This document shows positions 24,362 to 34,635 of a stretch of 64,000 nucleotides of DNA, piece after piece. Below the pieces are notes generated by a model, which was not told where the DNA came from, searched no databases, and was given only the letters and a program-made list of their open reading frames with translations. Source of the DNA: Flammeovirgaceae bacterium UBA7330 (GTDB lineage: Bacteria; Bacteroidota; Bacteroidia; Cytophagales; Cyclobacteriaceae); contig DKPQ01000006.1 in the NCBI GenBank assembly GCA_002471275.1, positions 1 through 64,000 on the forward strand. Reading direction: 5' to 3'. A program made the translations under genes and the position numbers. Every line of letters begins with the position of its first letter. Within the stretch, counting starts at the first letter, position 1.

Positions 24362-27300
24362 TTATATCCCTAATTCCAGACCGAATGAAATCAACTTGGT
24401 CTGTGGGTAGGTAGATATATTATATTGTCCATGATTTTTCACATCGTTGGAGAATTCAGGATCAAGTCCCGTAAACTTGGTGAATGTGAACAGGTTTTGG
24501 CCGGACATATAAATACGTAGATTTTCCATTCCAACCTTATCAAGGATTGATCTTGGGAATGAATAACCTATTGAGATATTCTTAATCTTCATGTAAGATC
24601 CATCTTCAACAAAATAGGAAGAGTAGTTTCGATAATTCTTACTTGGATCTTCAATATATGCCCCAGATCCTGATGGATCGTACAAGCCCAATCTTGGCTG
24701 ATCTGTTAAGCCATTATCAAGGAAAAATGATGCATTAAAGATGTCATAGGTTGACTGAAAATCCTGCTGAAAATTCTGCTGAAAAGCCTTTACATCATTC
24801 ATCACATCCCGTCCGGATATACCTATAATTGTTGCATTCAGGTCAATACCTCTCCAGTCCATGGATAAGTTAAATCCATACTGAAGTTTTGGCCAAGGAT
24901 TTCCAATAACCGTTCTGTCTTCTGCAGTGATACGACCGTCACCATCCAGATCACGGTATCTGAGGTCACCGGGCCCGGTATACTGATGGTTATAGTATAC
25001 AGTTTGCCCCGCAAAGTCTGAAGCTGCCTGATTCAATCCATCAATTTCGGCCTGACTCTGGATAATGCCATCAACAATAAATCCATATAGCTGACCAACC
25101 GGTTGGCCATTTTCTGTGATGAAAGGGCTCGAATTTGAGCTCAGTGGCCAGGCTCCTCCGCTATAGATATATGCAGTAGGTAATCCCAGATCCAGTACCT
25201 TATTCTCGTTGTGAGAAATGTTACCACTAATTGAAAAATTCAGATCACCAAGCTTATTTCGATAGTTTGCGCTTAGTTCCCAACCCTTGTTCAAAATGCT
25301 TCCGATATTTACCGGCATCAGGCTTGGATTCCTATTTACGCCTCCAATACCTGAAGATAGTGGAATAGAAAGATTGTAGATCATGTCCTTTGTATTCCTC
25401 CAGTAATAATCCGCATTCACCGTAACCTTTCCTTCCAGGATCGCTATATCAATTCCAATATCTGTAGAATGGATCTCTTCCCACTTAATGGCTTCATTCA
25501 CTACCTTAATGGAATTGAATCCACCTATGCTGCTGACCTCGTCGAAACTATGTGTGGTTACCTGCTGATAGGATGGCTGGTACATGAAATTGCTTAGCGC
25601 ATTGTCGTTTCCTAGGATACCCCAGCTGATACGTGGTTTCAGCAAATCAAAAAAGCTTGAGTTAAAAAAGCCCTCTTCATTGATTTTCCATCCTGCAGAT
25701 ACTGACGGGAATACCCCCCATCTATTCTGAGGACCAAATTTTGGAGATCCGTCTCTTCTGATGTTAGCAGTTAAGATATACTTGTTGTCATAGCTATAAT
25801 TCAACCTGCCGAATTGGGACAAGAAGCTACCATAGGATAGTCCTCCGCTAGCTGACTTGTTGCTATTTGTTGACAATGCAAATGACTCGGCCACACTCAC
25901 AGGAAAGCCTGAAGCCTGGGCACTCAGACCTGCACTATGTGAATTTCTGACTTCATACCCTGCCATGATTTTGAAGTCATGTTTTTGACCAAATACCCTG
26001 GCATAGGTCAATGTTGAATTCAGGATATACGACTCTGAATAATTTAAAGATTTGCTGTAGTTCTCATTTGTTTGAGCACGTCTCAATAGATCTGCTTCGG
26101 TGAAATTATCATCATATCCTGAGCCAAAAGAACCGGAAGCTGTTGTTTTAAAGTTTAATCCTTCGATGATCTCCCAATTCGCATAGAAAATGCTGTTAAC
26201 TGCCAGGTCCCGACTCTTGTAGTGTCTGTATGCAAGCTCTGCTACTGAGTTTCCACCAGAAAATTCAACAACGGGAGGAACTGCAGCAAAAGTGCCATCC
26301 TCATTGTATACTGCCATATAAGGCAATGATCTCCATGGAACAGACAAGGTATATGGGTCTTGCTGTACTTTGGCCAGGTAAAGTTGATGGCCCAGTGTTA
26401 CGTTCTTAGCTACTGCATAATCTGCATTAAGACGGATGGAGTATCTCTCCCAAAAGTTACCTTTCTGAATTCCTTCCTCACGCTCATACCCACTTGACAG
26501 GTAGTATTTTACTTTTTCACTTCCTCCACTGAAAGAGAGCAGGTAGGATTGCTCAATACCTGTTTCGAATAATTCATCAAACCAGTTGGTGTTTGGTAAA
26601 TTCGGATCATCCCACAAATCATAGTCATCTCCAATTCCATTTCTGGCTCTGATATAATCATTTGTTTCGAGCATCCTGTATGAATTGGAGATCTGTCTAA
26701 CACCTGTATTGGCTGTGAAATCAATTTTGTTTTTTTGGTTGAAAGACCCTCGCTTGGTAGTGACCAAAACCACTCCTCCTGCAGCCTGAGCACCGTAGAT
26801 GGCTGCCGCACTTGCATCCTTGATAATCTCTATTGATTCAACGTCCCGGGGATTAAACGTTGGGGAGTTTCCTGAGATCACTCCGTCTACAACAAACAAA
26901 GGGCTCAATCCATTGATTGATCCAACTCCTCTGATGATGATCTCCGATCCAGCACCGGGTCTTCCACTACTCTTGTTGACCATCACACCAGCCACTCTTC
27001 CCTGAATCGACTCAGCAATAGACCTCACTGGTAATCCTTTGATCTCTTCCGATCTGATAGAAGCAATTGAACCTGTCAGGTCACTCTTCTTGACCGTACC
27101 GTATCCAACAACTACTACCTCTTCCAGCTGAGAAGCATCCAGGTCAAGCTGAACATTAATGACATCCTGATCACCAATGGATATCTCCCGGGACTCATAT
27201 CCGACGAATGAAATCAGGAGGGTAGCACCCTGGCTTACCTGCAATTTGAAATTTCCGTCAAAATCTGTAATGGTTCCGTTTGTAGAGCCTTTTTCTAGGA

Positions 27301-27760
27301 CGGTAGCTCCAGGCAATCCTTCGCCTTTCTCGTCGGTTATCTTTCCTGAAATAGAAGATTGCGCAATAACCACTTCAAGACCTTCGGTTGAATTCGTTTC
27401 TACTCTTTGGGCATTGATGATGTTGTTGACTTGTTTAAACCCCAGATCAAAGGTCTCTGAGATGTAAAGCAAATACTCTTCTACTGAGACTTTTGCTGCT
27501 ACAAAGTCCACTCGTTGATCGGTAGTCCTGACTAGTTTTTTATCATAAGAAAAAGTCAGGTTAGTTTGCTTTTCAACTGCTTCAAATGCTTGAGATAATC
27601 TTGCATTTTTCAGGTCAAGAGATACATAGATATCCTTTACACTTTTCACCTGGGCGTTGCTTTCATTAGCCAGAAGAGAACTGGCCACCAGGGCTTGTAT
27701 TAGGCATATTTTGAAAGTCCACCTCATCAGGCTTAAAAGTTGTTGTATAATTAATTTCAT
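24362..27760 (-). CDS. susC: SusC-like TonB-dependent transporter with STN signalling domain
   Basis: The 1132-residue outer-membrane transporter imports glycan fragments. After the signal peptide an STN domain (about 45-118, KNARLSQAFEAVEKQTNLTF) marks it as a signal transducer that contacts FecR. A carboxypeptidase-regulatory-like domain (about 135-205, SGKITDEKGEGLPGATV) follows. Next come a TonB-box-like EVVVVGYG at 214-221, the plug (SIQGRVAGVMVNKSSGRPG, IIRGVGSINGLSPLFVVDG) and a 22-strand barrel ending KLISFGLELGI. This is an intact protein. The leader overlaps a candidate antisense RNA on the plus strand. Confidence 0.97.
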   Translation of the reverse strand: MKLIIQQLLSLMRWTFKICLIQALVASSLLANESNAQVKSVKDIYVSLDLKNARLSQAFEAVEKQTNLTFSYDKKLVRTTDQRVDFVAAKVSVEEYLLYISETFDLGFKQVNNIINAQRVETNSTEGLEVVIAQSSISGKITDEKGEGLPGATVLEKGSTNGTITDFDGNFKLQVSQGATLLISFVGYESREISIGDQDVINVQLDLDASQLEEVVVVGYGTVKKSDLTGSIASIRSEEIKGLPVRSIAESIQGRVAGVMVNKSSGRPGAGSEIIIRGVGSINGLSPLFVVDGVISGNSPTFNPRDVESIEIIKDASAAAIYGAQAAGGVVLVTTKRGSFNQKNKIDFTANTGVRQISNSYRMLETNDYIRARNGIGDDYDLWDDPNLPNTNWFDELFETGIEQSYLLSFSGGSEKVKYYLSSGYEREEGIQKGNFWERYSIRLNADYAVAKNVTLGHQLYLAKVQQDPYTLSVPWRSLPYMAVYNEDGTFAAVPPVVEFSGGNSVAELAYRHYKSRDLAVNSIFYANWEIIEGLNFKTTASGSFGSGYDDNFTEADLLRRAQTNENYSKSLNYSESYILNSTLTYARVFGQKHDFKIMAGYEVRNSHSAGLSAQASGFPVSVAESFALSTNSNKSASGGLSYGSFLSQFGRLNYSYDNKYILTANIRRDGSPKFGPQNRWGVFPSVSAGWKINEEGFFNSSFFDLLKPRISWGILGNDNALSNFMYQPSYQQVTTHSFDEVSSIGGFNSIKVVNEAIKWEEIHSTDIGIDIAILEGKVTVNADYYWRNTKDMIYNLSIPLSSGIGGVNRNPSLMPVNIGSILNKGWELSANYRNKLGDLNFSISGNISHNENKVLDLGLPTAYIYSGGAWPLSSNSSPFITENGQPVGQLYGFIVDGIIQSQAEIDGLNQAASDFAGQTVYYNHQYTGPGDLRYRDLDGDGRITAEDRTVIGNPWPKLQYGFNLSMDWRGIDLNATIIGISGRDVMNDVKAFQQNFQQDFQSTYDIFNASFFLDNGLTDQPRLGLYDPSGSGAYIEDPSKNYRNYSSYFVEDGSYMKIKNISIGYSFPRSILDKVGMENLRIYMSGQNLFTFTKFTGLDPEFSNDVKNHGQYNISTYPQTKLISFGLELGI

Positions 27761-27773
27761 ATATTTACAATGT

Positions 27774-27876
27774 TTAATGATTGAATTGTTAAACGCTTTT
27801 TTTGATTACGTCCACGACCAAATGACCGTAATCAATTCGAAAGGTTTTCGGCTTCCGGAAACCTTTCAGTTTTTTA
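27774..27876 (+). ncRNA. candidate DonS-type antisense sRNA, locus 1
   Basis: The plus strand of the fecR-susC gap holds an intrinsic terminator. A 13-bp stem (27839-27851 with 27855-27867), loop CTT and one U-G wobble is followed by six T at 27870-27875. The same stem has a C-A mismatch and no T-run on the minus strand, so it is built to stop plus-strand transcription. A second stem GATTACG (27804-27810) with CGTAATC (27827-27833) precedes it. TATATTTA at 27760-27767 is a weak -7 match. The implied RNA is about 100 nt and antisense to the susC leader. DonS RNAs of Bacteroides fragilis repress susC homologues from this position. Confidence 0.5.
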
Positions 27877-27890
27877 TTCGGGGTAATCTT

Positions 27891-28952
27891 TCATTGAGGT
27901 TTTTTGGGTTTAATTACAACTTTTTTATTCTGTATGATAAATTCAAAATTTTCTGCATGACCAATGCTGGTCAGCACATTGCGCAAGGACTGATTGTCAA
28001 ATTTCCCAGTGTAGTTCCATTTCTCGTCAAATCCCTGACCCAGATCAAAAGTTACACCATACCATTTTTCCAATGTGGAGAATACATAATCGCTGGATGC
28101 ACTGTTGAAAATGATTACTTCGTCTTTCCATGCGACATCCCGGTAACCGTATTTCATTACATCTCCGAGCCCGCGGTTATCACTGATCACCATTTCACCC
28201 TGGGTTAATAACTTAGTCTCGCCCAGACCAATATTTCTTACCTCCACCTTACCTTCAACCAAAGAAACACTGGTAGAACTGTCTTCACTTGTCCTCACAT
28301 TGAAGGCAGTACCGATGGCCTGTGTAATCGTATTGATCGTATGAACCCGGAAAGGTCTTAGCGAATCTTTCGCTACTTCAAAGTAGGCTTCCCCTTCCAG
28401 GTATATCACCCTTTCCGTCTCGCTGAAATATTTCTGATACCGTATTTGACTTCCTGAGTTGAGTTTTACAGTAGACCCGTCACTCAAGTGGACAGTCAAC
28501 TTATTGCCATATCTTGTTTTGCGGAGCTCAGTGAGGTTTTCAGGAGTGTCAACAACCTCTTTATCTTCCAAGATAGGGAAAATGAAGAATGAAGTTACAA
28601 GCAACACAATACATGCTGCAACTGCCATGTATCCAACAGGTCTTTTACGCTCTTCAATTAGCTTATCATACCTTCCGAATTCATCCTTAATGCCTAAGAC
28701 ATCTAAGCGTTGGTCAATGCTATTTTTAAGCGCTGCCAGTCTTTGAGAATCTTCTTTGAATTCATAGACATTAAGCTTTCGGATGATTTTTTCTGCCTGA
28801 TCAGCGGTACTTTGCAGCTCTGGACTCTCCTGCAACCTTCGGTACCATACGTTTGTGGATTGCTTATCACTACAGACCCAGTCAATGAATGACTCATCAC
28901 TCAAGAAGTCCTGTAGCTGATAATCAGAAAATTTTTCTATGCCTGCTTTCAA
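27891..28952 (-). CDS. fecR: FecR-type anti-sigma factor
   Basis: The 353-residue inner-membrane protein has a cytoplasmic sigma-binding N-terminus (about 1-105, MKAGIEKFSDYQLQDFLSDE), one transmembrane helix (107-128) and the periplasmic FecR domain (LSDGSTVKLNSGSQIRY, YLEGEAYFEVAKDSLRPFRV). It ends with a DUF4974-like STN-fold domain (LEKWYGVTFDLGQGFDEKW). It would hold the ECF sigma factor until SusC with bound substrate signals through its own STN domain. It lies 146 bp downstream of the sigma gene and 130 bp upstream of susC. Confidence 0.96.
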   Translation of the reverse strand: MKAGIEKFSDYQLQDFLSDESFIDWVCSDKQSTNVWYRRLQESPELQSTADQAEKIIRKLNVYEFKEDSQRLAALKNSIDQRLDVLGIKDEFGRYDKLIEERKRPVGYMAVAACIVLLVTSFFIFPILEDKEVVDTPENLTELRKTRYGNKLTVHLSDGSTVKLNSGSQIRYQKYFSETERVIYLEGEAYFEVAKDSLRPFRVHTINTITQAIGTAFNVRTSEDSSTSVSLVEGKVEVRNIGLGETKLLTQGEMVISDNRGLGDVMKYGYRDVAWKDEVIIFNSASSDYVFSTLEKWYGVTFDLGQGFDEKWNYTGKFDNQSLRNVLTSIGHAENFEFIIQNKKVVIKPKKPQ

Positions 28953-29098
28953 GGGTTTCTACTTTACACCCCTATAATGCACGGACATTGAAAATTACTT
29001 CCACTTTGTGATTAAAATTTTAAACATTTACATTTCAAGCAAGAATATTGAGATTACATTAAACGTATTTTGATTTTATTGACGATTTATTATGTCAA

Positions 29099-29719
29099 TT
29101 ACAATAAAATCCAAAATATAATGGCAACAAAAAGTACGATTGAACTTCTGAGTTTATTCATTGCCTTGGCGAGCGCATTGTAGATCTGCTTTTTATTCAA
29201 CTGTAGCACTTCTCCAATTTCATCAAATGACAAACCATTAAAGAACTTAAGAAAGATAATCTCTCTTTGAACCGAAGAAAGACCATTGATGAGTTCCAAC
29301 AGCCGGGCTTCATCAACTCCACTATCCTCTACAGATTGCGAAGAAAATCTTTCCGGAAAAGTGTCATGCAATAAGTCAAACGAAGCCTTCTTTTCTTCCT
29401 TTTTTAAGGATCTGAGTATCCTGTGCTTGAGTGATTTCAAAAGGTAAAACCTTATTGATGTCGTATCCCCCAGACGATCCCGCTTAATCCATAGATCAAT
29501 AAACAAGTCTTGAATACAGTCATCTATGAGACTAGAGTTTCCTGTGAATTGCCGCCCATACGCCATCAGTGCAGCTCCATGAGCATCATATATTCTGTCT
29601 ACAGCACTCCGAACCCCAGCCTTTAGGTCCTGCCAAATATCATGGTCCCTTGATGCGCTATAAGAAACATCTAGTTTTACTGCATTCATTGGAGAGTTTG
29701 TAATTTGCAGCTTAAGCAA
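29099..29719 (-). CDS. ECF sigma factor controlling locus 1
   Basis: The 206-residue Bacteroidota-type ECF sigma factor has region 2 with DDCIQDLFIDLWIKRDRLGD and region 4 with LSSVQREIIFLKFFNGLSFDEI and LQLNKKQIYNALAKAMNKLR. It pairs with the FecR protein encoded next. The last 17 residues (SSIVLFVAIIFWILL) are strongly hydrophobic, long enough to enter a membrane. The ATG at 29719 (MLKLQITN) and the one at 29689 (MNAVKLDV) are both possible starts. First gene of locus 1. Confidence 0.94.
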   Translation of the reverse strand: MLKLQITNSPMNAVKLDVSYSASRDHDIWQDLKAGVRSAVDRIYDAHGAALMAYGRQFTGNSSLIDDCIQDLFIDLWIKRDRLGDTTSIRFYLLKSLKHRILRSLKKEEKKASFDLLHDTFPERFSSQSVEDSGVDEARLLELINGLSSVQREIIFLKFFNGLSFDEIGEVLQLNKKQIYNALAKAMNKLRSSIVLFVAIIFWILL

Positions 29720-29799
29720 AGCGTCAAATTAAACATTTAATAATTTAAAACGTCCTGTTGGTCAGCGAAAAGCTTTGCACTCAGCAATAAAAACAGCGT

Positions 29800-30477
29800 C
29801 TAAAGGAATGAAATAATCTCCTCCACCACCTTCTCGGCCATCAATTTACTCCCCGCTTCTACAAAATGGACGTTATTTTCCCTTTGGATCTCAGTAAGCT
29901 TTGGCAGGGTCAGGGCATATAAATCATTGAACGGTATCTGCGCTTTTTTCATGATCTTCACAGCCGCCTTGTTGTATCTGACAACTGTTTCGGGTTCACG
30001 GAGTGGAGAGACCAGTTTATTTGGAACGGGAGTCGTCGTGGCAAAGATCAATTGAGCTTCTGTCTGCTGCAGTCTACCCAGGATAGTTTTCAGGTTTTTC
30101 TTATATGTTTTCAGATCAGCCTGGTATGGATCTTTCGGGTTTTTGGTCGCCTTACCTGTTTCAGGATCTTCGTGCTTAAGATCATGTAAACCAAAATTGA
30201 AATGGATCACATCCCATTGAGTATCTCCCAGCCATCGATCAATATTTTCCACACCCTTGGTGGTACCGGCACAGTTTTCTGGTTTACCATCCGGAAATGT
30301 CGGCCGATATACATTTGCCCTGCCTTTCATCAACTCCTGCACAAAAAGTGTATAGCCAATGGATATAGAATCTCCCAGGATTAATACATTTGGTAGCTCA
30401 CTTGAAAACAAAGCGGTTGGAATAAATGGGACTGCAGCTCCCGCCATACAGCACTTTAAAAATCGTTTCCTATTCAT
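29800..30477 (-). CDS. SGNH/GDSL hydrolase with Tat-like leader
   Basis: The 225-residue esterase has block I ILGDSISIGYT (nucleophile Ser), block III IHFNFGLHDLKH (in the GLHD form) and a C-terminal VHFVEAG carrying the His. The leader MNRKRFLKCCMAGAAVPFIP looks like a Tat signal with a Lys-Arg pair. Secreted or periplasmic, and likely a small acetyl or other acyl esterase. It is the last gene of locus 2, 18 bp after the heparinase-like lyase gene. Confidence 0.87.
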   Translation of the reverse strand: MNRKRFLKCCMAGAAVPFIPTALFSSELPNVLILGDSISIGYTLFVQELMKGRANVYRPTFPDGKPENCAGTTKGVENIDRWLGDTQWDVIHFNFGLHDLKHEDPETGKATKNPKDPYQADLKTYKKNLKTILGRLQQTEAQLIFATTTPVPNKLVSPLREPETVVRYNKAAVKIMKKAQIPFNDLYALTLPKLTEIQRENNVHFVEAGSKLMAEKVVEEIISFL

Positions 30478-30495
30478 TAGAAATCCGAATTTACC

Positions 30496-33042
30496 TTAAA
30501 ATTGTTTCTGGTCAATTCCCCTGCCAGCATCCAAAACCCTTTGTATGGCTGCGGGAATTCTATCTTTTGATTCCTGGAATACCATCTTTCCATTGATGTC
30601 TTCGAGTAGCTTGGCGCTGCCCGAATTTAATTCACTGTATGCTTTTTCTTTTGTTGTCAAGGCCCCTCGAGAGCTAAAGGCCACTGCCCCGTCCATATGT
30701 GTAATGAAGATCCCCGCTGTCCTGGTGGTATCCATCTCTGCCCTTATTTCCCAATCTCCAATGCTATAGTAATCCCTGGCATGGATTACCACGGGTTCAA
30801 AGTTCCCTTCAGGGCTTATTTGAAAAATGGTTAAAAACCTCATCTTTTCAGCCTTTTCTTTAGAAACAGCTGAAAAATGCCATTGGTTAGCGTAGGTGAG
30901 TGTGTCTCCGTCCTCATCCACTTTATTGGTCCAGTTTTCCACCGGAACAGAAAATTGATTGGTTAGCTTGAAGTCAACAGGGGTGGACGTATAAAAAGAG
31001 ACTTTGGCTTTGGTCGCTGAATTTTGTGCAGAAACTGAATTTCCTTCGATTTCGAATCCGAGGTCATTGTGCAAAAGCCAGCTCCACTCAGCAGCATGAT
31101 CTGCTTCCAACTCGTCATATATGATGATGGTAGCCGGCCGTAACATCAGGTAATGGCGTCTAAAATGCTTTAGTCCGTGATCTTGTTTGTCCTCTTTTAT
31201 TCCAGAGTACGCTTTTGAAGCATCTCCTACCACATAAGACAATCTTTTTCCGTGCAGGAAACGCGGCAACCACCCATAGGCAGCAGCATCAAAGGGTTGT
31301 CCCTTCCCGTCAATTAAGATCCCATTATGCCCCTGAGTATGTTTATACCAACCCAGGAAATGTGGGTCGCCCATGGCAGGCCGGTATCCTGAATTATAAA
31401 AGAGTCTTTTGCCCCCATAGGCCATATTGAAAGTATTCTGATCAGCATGGGTATGAGCCATGGGACCGTATGGGCTGCTTCGAACAGCAAGCATCAGGTT
31501 TTTCCGAGGGTCTTCAATAGTGGTATGCATATAGGCTACCCCAACCTCAGGAAATACCGCCGCCTGAGGCAGGTCAAATTTCTCAATAGTTCCCGGTAAT
31601 GGAAATTGATAGCCCCTTTGAATCCTGAACCATCTGAATTCATAATCATCATTTATTGTCAGTCCCAGGTTTTTAGAAACTTCACTGGCATACCATGTGG
31701 CATATGGATCGCCAATCACCCTGCTGGCCGCATCAGCGTAACCCGCATAGTTGATAGCTGGCTGACTCAGGCGGTCCCCGTTGTTACAAAACCCATCCCC
31801 TACCGAACCGGGAGGGAAAGCATATATCAACCATCGCGGGTTATTCCGATACCAGTCTGACTGCATAAAGTCCACGTCGGAAAGTTCTTTCAGGGTAGCG
31901 GACACCTCATAAAGTGTGAGGGTGTTCATGCTGAAATATCCGGTACCATTGAACCACGCACCATCCTGTTCTCCCATTTTTGGAGCTTGTGCAATCCATA
32001 TTTCATAGATGTACTCCAGCCATTTTTCAGCTTCGGGCACTTCTCCTACCAAAGCAAGGGACGTATAGAACATACGGTGTAAGATATGCTGCCATACATG
32101 CATTGAGGACGACCGGCTTTCCACCTGACTTATCCAAAGGTCATAAAAATGATTTGCCCGTTCAGCTACCTGTTTGATAATCTGCTGACGCTCTCCCACC
32201 GACAAAAGATCCCAAAAAGTATCCACACCCAGTGCCAGGCCAGCCATAACCCCTGAGTCACCGAAATTGTTGGTGTGTGTAGGACCTTTTGGATCCCATG
32301 AAGACGCTTCCATCATCCACTCCCTGGCCGTGTTGAAAAATTTCTGATCCCCTGATAAAATATAAGCCTGAGAGAGTAGATCGAGCGTTTTGTAGAGGTT
32401 CCATCCCACCCATTTGCTGGCTAGCAACGCAATCTTTTTATTTTCAAAATCATCTTTACCCGTATAAGTTGGGAGCGCTGCAATCTCCTTTGGTGGTTTT
32501 TTTCCTACCCAGTCACTGGCCTCCCTAATGATGGCTTCAGCTTCAAGATAGTTTTTTGCTTTATCGACAAATGCTTCTAAATCCGTCTTTCTTACCAGTA
32601 CCCTAGGGTGCTCCCGGGGTATATTCGCTGATAGGGTGCTGAACGGAGGCGGCACAAATTCCGGAGTACTTGCAGTGATCATGAACGAGTCGATCTCATT
32701 CCAATCACCCTCCTTTACCCTGTACTGCCAAAACCATTTACCCGGCTTGAGCGGCTGGTGTGGATTAAAAATGGCAAAAGGAATCTCCTCCTCCTGAATA
32801 AGGTCTGTACTAAAATCCCTGGAAGTTGACAGCCTGATATCGTAAGTAGCCTTTTTATCAGCCGGCCACTGTAAACTGGGCGAATTAACGTTCGCTTCCT
32901 CACTGGCAGCGGGAGTTGTCCAGATCCTTATTTTGGGATAAATGACCTCAGCATTTACCGTTAACCAATCATCTGTTTTGCTATCCTCCGAGACACATCC
33001 CAGCAGGAGTATTGACAGCCACACCCAACATGTGTTATTCAT
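30496..33042 (-). CDS. DUF4962/heparinase II/III-type polysaccharide lyase (lipoprotein)
   Basis: The 848-residue protein has lipobox SILLLGCVSED and an FN3-like N-terminal domain (about 40-130, LQWPADKKATYDIRLSTS, LKPGKWFWQYRVKEG) that is the DUF4962 entry. An alpha-alpha toroid follows (about 150-480, WMMEASSWDPKGPTHTNNFG, MHVWQHILHRMFYTSLAL), then the heparinase II/III beta-sandwich with PMAHTHADQNTFNMAYGGKR, whose His/Tyr residues are expected at the active site. Such enzymes cleave uronic-acid-containing polysaccharides by beta-elimination. This implies that the locus 2 glycan contains uronic acid. Confidence 0.92.
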   Translation of the reverse strand: MNNTCWVWLSILLLGCVSEDSKTDDWLTVNAEVIYPKIRIWTTPAASEEANVNSPSLQWPADKKATYDIRLSTSRDFSTDLIQEEEIPFAIFNPHQPLKPGKWFWQYRVKEGDWNEIDSFMITASTPEFVPPPFSTLSANIPREHPRVLVRKTDLEAFVDKAKNYLEAEAIIREASDWVGKKPPKEIAALPTYTGKDDFENKKIALLASKWVGWNLYKTLDLLSQAYILSGDQKFFNTAREWMMEASSWDPKGPTHTNNFGDSGVMAGLALGVDTFWDLLSVGERQQIIKQVAERANHFYDLWISQVESRSSSMHVWQHILHRMFYTSLALVGEVPEAEKWLEYIYEIWIAQAPKMGEQDGAWFNGTGYFSMNTLTLYEVSATLKELSDVDFMQSDWYRNNPRWLIYAFPPGSVGDGFCNNGDRLSQPAINYAGYADAASRVIGDPYATWYASEVSKNLGLTINDDYEFRWFRIQRGYQFPLPGTIEKFDLPQAAVFPEVGVAYMHTTIEDPRKNLMLAVRSSPYGPMAHTHADQNTFNMAYGGKRLFYNSGYRPAMGDPHFLGWYKHTQGHNGILIDGKGQPFDAAAYGWLPRFLHGKRLSYVVGDASKAYSGIKEDKQDHGLKHFRRHYLMLRPATIIIYDELEADHAAEWSWLLHNDLGFEIEGNSVSAQNSATKAKVSFYTSTPVDFKLTNQFSVPVENWTNKVDEDGDTLTYANQWHFSAVSKEKAEKMRFLTIFQISPEGNFEPVVIHARDYYSIGDWEIRAEMDTTRTAGIFITHMDGAVAFSSRGALTTKEKAYSELNSGSAKLLEDINGKMVFQESKDRIPAAIQRVLDAGRGIDQKQF

Positions 33043-33199
33043 GTGTATATAAGTTGATTTTTAGCGATCACACACCTTCCAAAGCACCTTATTACATCAG
33101 GCAGGTGCTTGCTTGCCTTAACGTCCATCCTTCAGCAGTCAGGCATAGAATAAATCACCGATAAAAAACTGACTGCATCATTGGAAATTAATCAACAGT

Positions 33200-34573
33200 T
33201 TACCAGAGATTTTCACCGTAGGCCCAGCCTTCCCTCACCGGCTCCTTGATATAAGCGTCCAGCTCCGGATGATTTGTTGCCTTCATGTTTTTGGCATCAT
33301 ACTCAATGCGGGTGTCGAATCGTTGAGCAAGCACACCTACCATGGCCATTTCTACCAGCTTTGTAGCATAGTCGAAATTGGATCCCGGAAGGGTATTGTT
33401 CTTAATGGCATCTATCCACTCCTGCTGTGGATTTTCTTCATGTGTCCTCGGAATGGTCTTCTCTGGGAGATTGGGTTGAAATGCCCGCCAATCTTCATAA
33501 TCCATGATAAGTCTAGGGTCATTTGGTCTGGCGCCGGTCATCAATGAATGCTTGTCACCAACCATGATCATGCCACTGTTAGGGAGCTTTTCAAGTCCCC
33601 ATTGAGGTTTTAGCTCAGGCTTCAACCCACCTTCATACCAACGCATGGTGACGGGACTCTTTCCATCTCTCTCAGGAAAATCCCACCGAATAATGGCCTG
33701 GTCCGATACGAATCCTGTGTCTTTTACAGGGGTTTTGAATTCGGCTTCCACCACATCCGGCATGCCCAGATCCAGCGACCAGAAAGGAGCATCCAGGGTA
33801 TGGCAGCACCAGTCCCCTAATTCTCCATTGCCAAAATCAAACCAGCTACGCCATGTTTTGGGTGCATACACTCCGTTGTACGGGCGATAAGCAGCCGGTC
33901 CTACCCATAGATCCCAGTCAAAATAACCTGGTATGGGTTGCTCTTTAGGTGGCCAGCTATCAGGTTTGTTGAAATATTTGTCGGGACCAAAATTAGGGCC
34001 CTCAAACCAGGCAATCACCTCGGTGACATTGCCCAACAACCCGGCCTCATACCATTCTTTCACTAAACGAATGCCATTGGTAGCATGACCCTGGTTAGCC
34101 ATCTGAGAGACTATTCCATAATGTTTAGCCGCCTTTTGAAGGGTGTGTAACTGCCAGATGTTGTGTGCCAGCGGTTTTTCGACAATGACATGTTTTCCAA
34201 GCTCCATAGCCGCCATGGCTGCCGGGAAATGTGTATGATCAGGGGTACTAATCATCACCGCATCAATTTTTTTGTGCATCTCATCAAACATGACCCTGAA
34301 GTCTTTGTAGCGCTTGGCCTTGGGCATGAAATTATAACCATCTGCAGCTCTGTTGTCATCCACATCACAAACTGCCACAACATTCTCATTCCATTTTTCT
34401 TTTTTCTGGTCATACAACCTCATCCAATTGGCCCGGCCTCGTCCCCCAACACCAATGATGGCTACATTGAGCCTTTTGGAAGGTGCGTTACTCATCAGTC
34501 CAGGGATTATAAATGCGCCAGCTGTGGCGGCTGAGGCATTCTTTATAAAACTTCTTCTGCTTGGTTTCATCAT
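33200..34573 (-). CDS. Tat-exported Gfo/Idh/MocA oxidoreductase (A)
   Basis: The 457-residue NAD(P)-dependent enzyme has Tat motif SRRSFIKNASAA. The Rossmann fold starts at LNVAIIGVGGRGRANW, and the family motifs AVMISTPDHTHFPAAMAAM and GKHVIVEKPLAH carry the conserved EKP lysine. The C-terminal domain includes DWCCHTLDAPFWSLDLG. Exported members of this superfamily include NAD-dependent glycosidases (GH109 and relatives), which fits this locus better than a cytoplasmic dehydrogenase role. It flanks the unknown 584-residue gene together with oxidoreductase B. Confidence 0.92.
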   Translation of the reverse strand: MMKPSRRSFIKNASAATAGAFIIPGLMSNAPSKRLNVAIIGVGGRGRANWMRLYDQKKEKWNENVVAVCDVDDNRAADGYNFMPKAKRYKDFRVMFDEMHKKIDAVMISTPDHTHFPAAMAAMELGKHVIVEKPLAHNIWQLHTLQKAAKHYGIVSQMANQGHATNGIRLVKEWYEAGLLGNVTEVIAWFEGPNFGPDKYFNKPDSWPPKEQPIPGYFDWDLWVGPAAYRPYNGVYAPKTWRSWFDFGNGELGDWCCHTLDAPFWSLDLGMPDVVEAEFKTPVKDTGFVSDQAIIRWDFPERDGKSPVTMRWYEGGLKPELKPQWGLEKLPNSGMIMVGDKHSLMTGARPNDPRLIMDYEDWRAFQPNLPEKTIPRTHEENPQQEWIDAIKNNTLPGSNFDYATKLVEMAMVGVLAQRFDTRIEYDAKNMKATNHPELDAYIKEPVREGWAYGENLW

Positions 34574-34635
34574 GGATTCTTCCTTTTATTTATGCTTATA
34601 ATTTTGTCCCTCTTAAGGTCATCAGTTAAATCAAT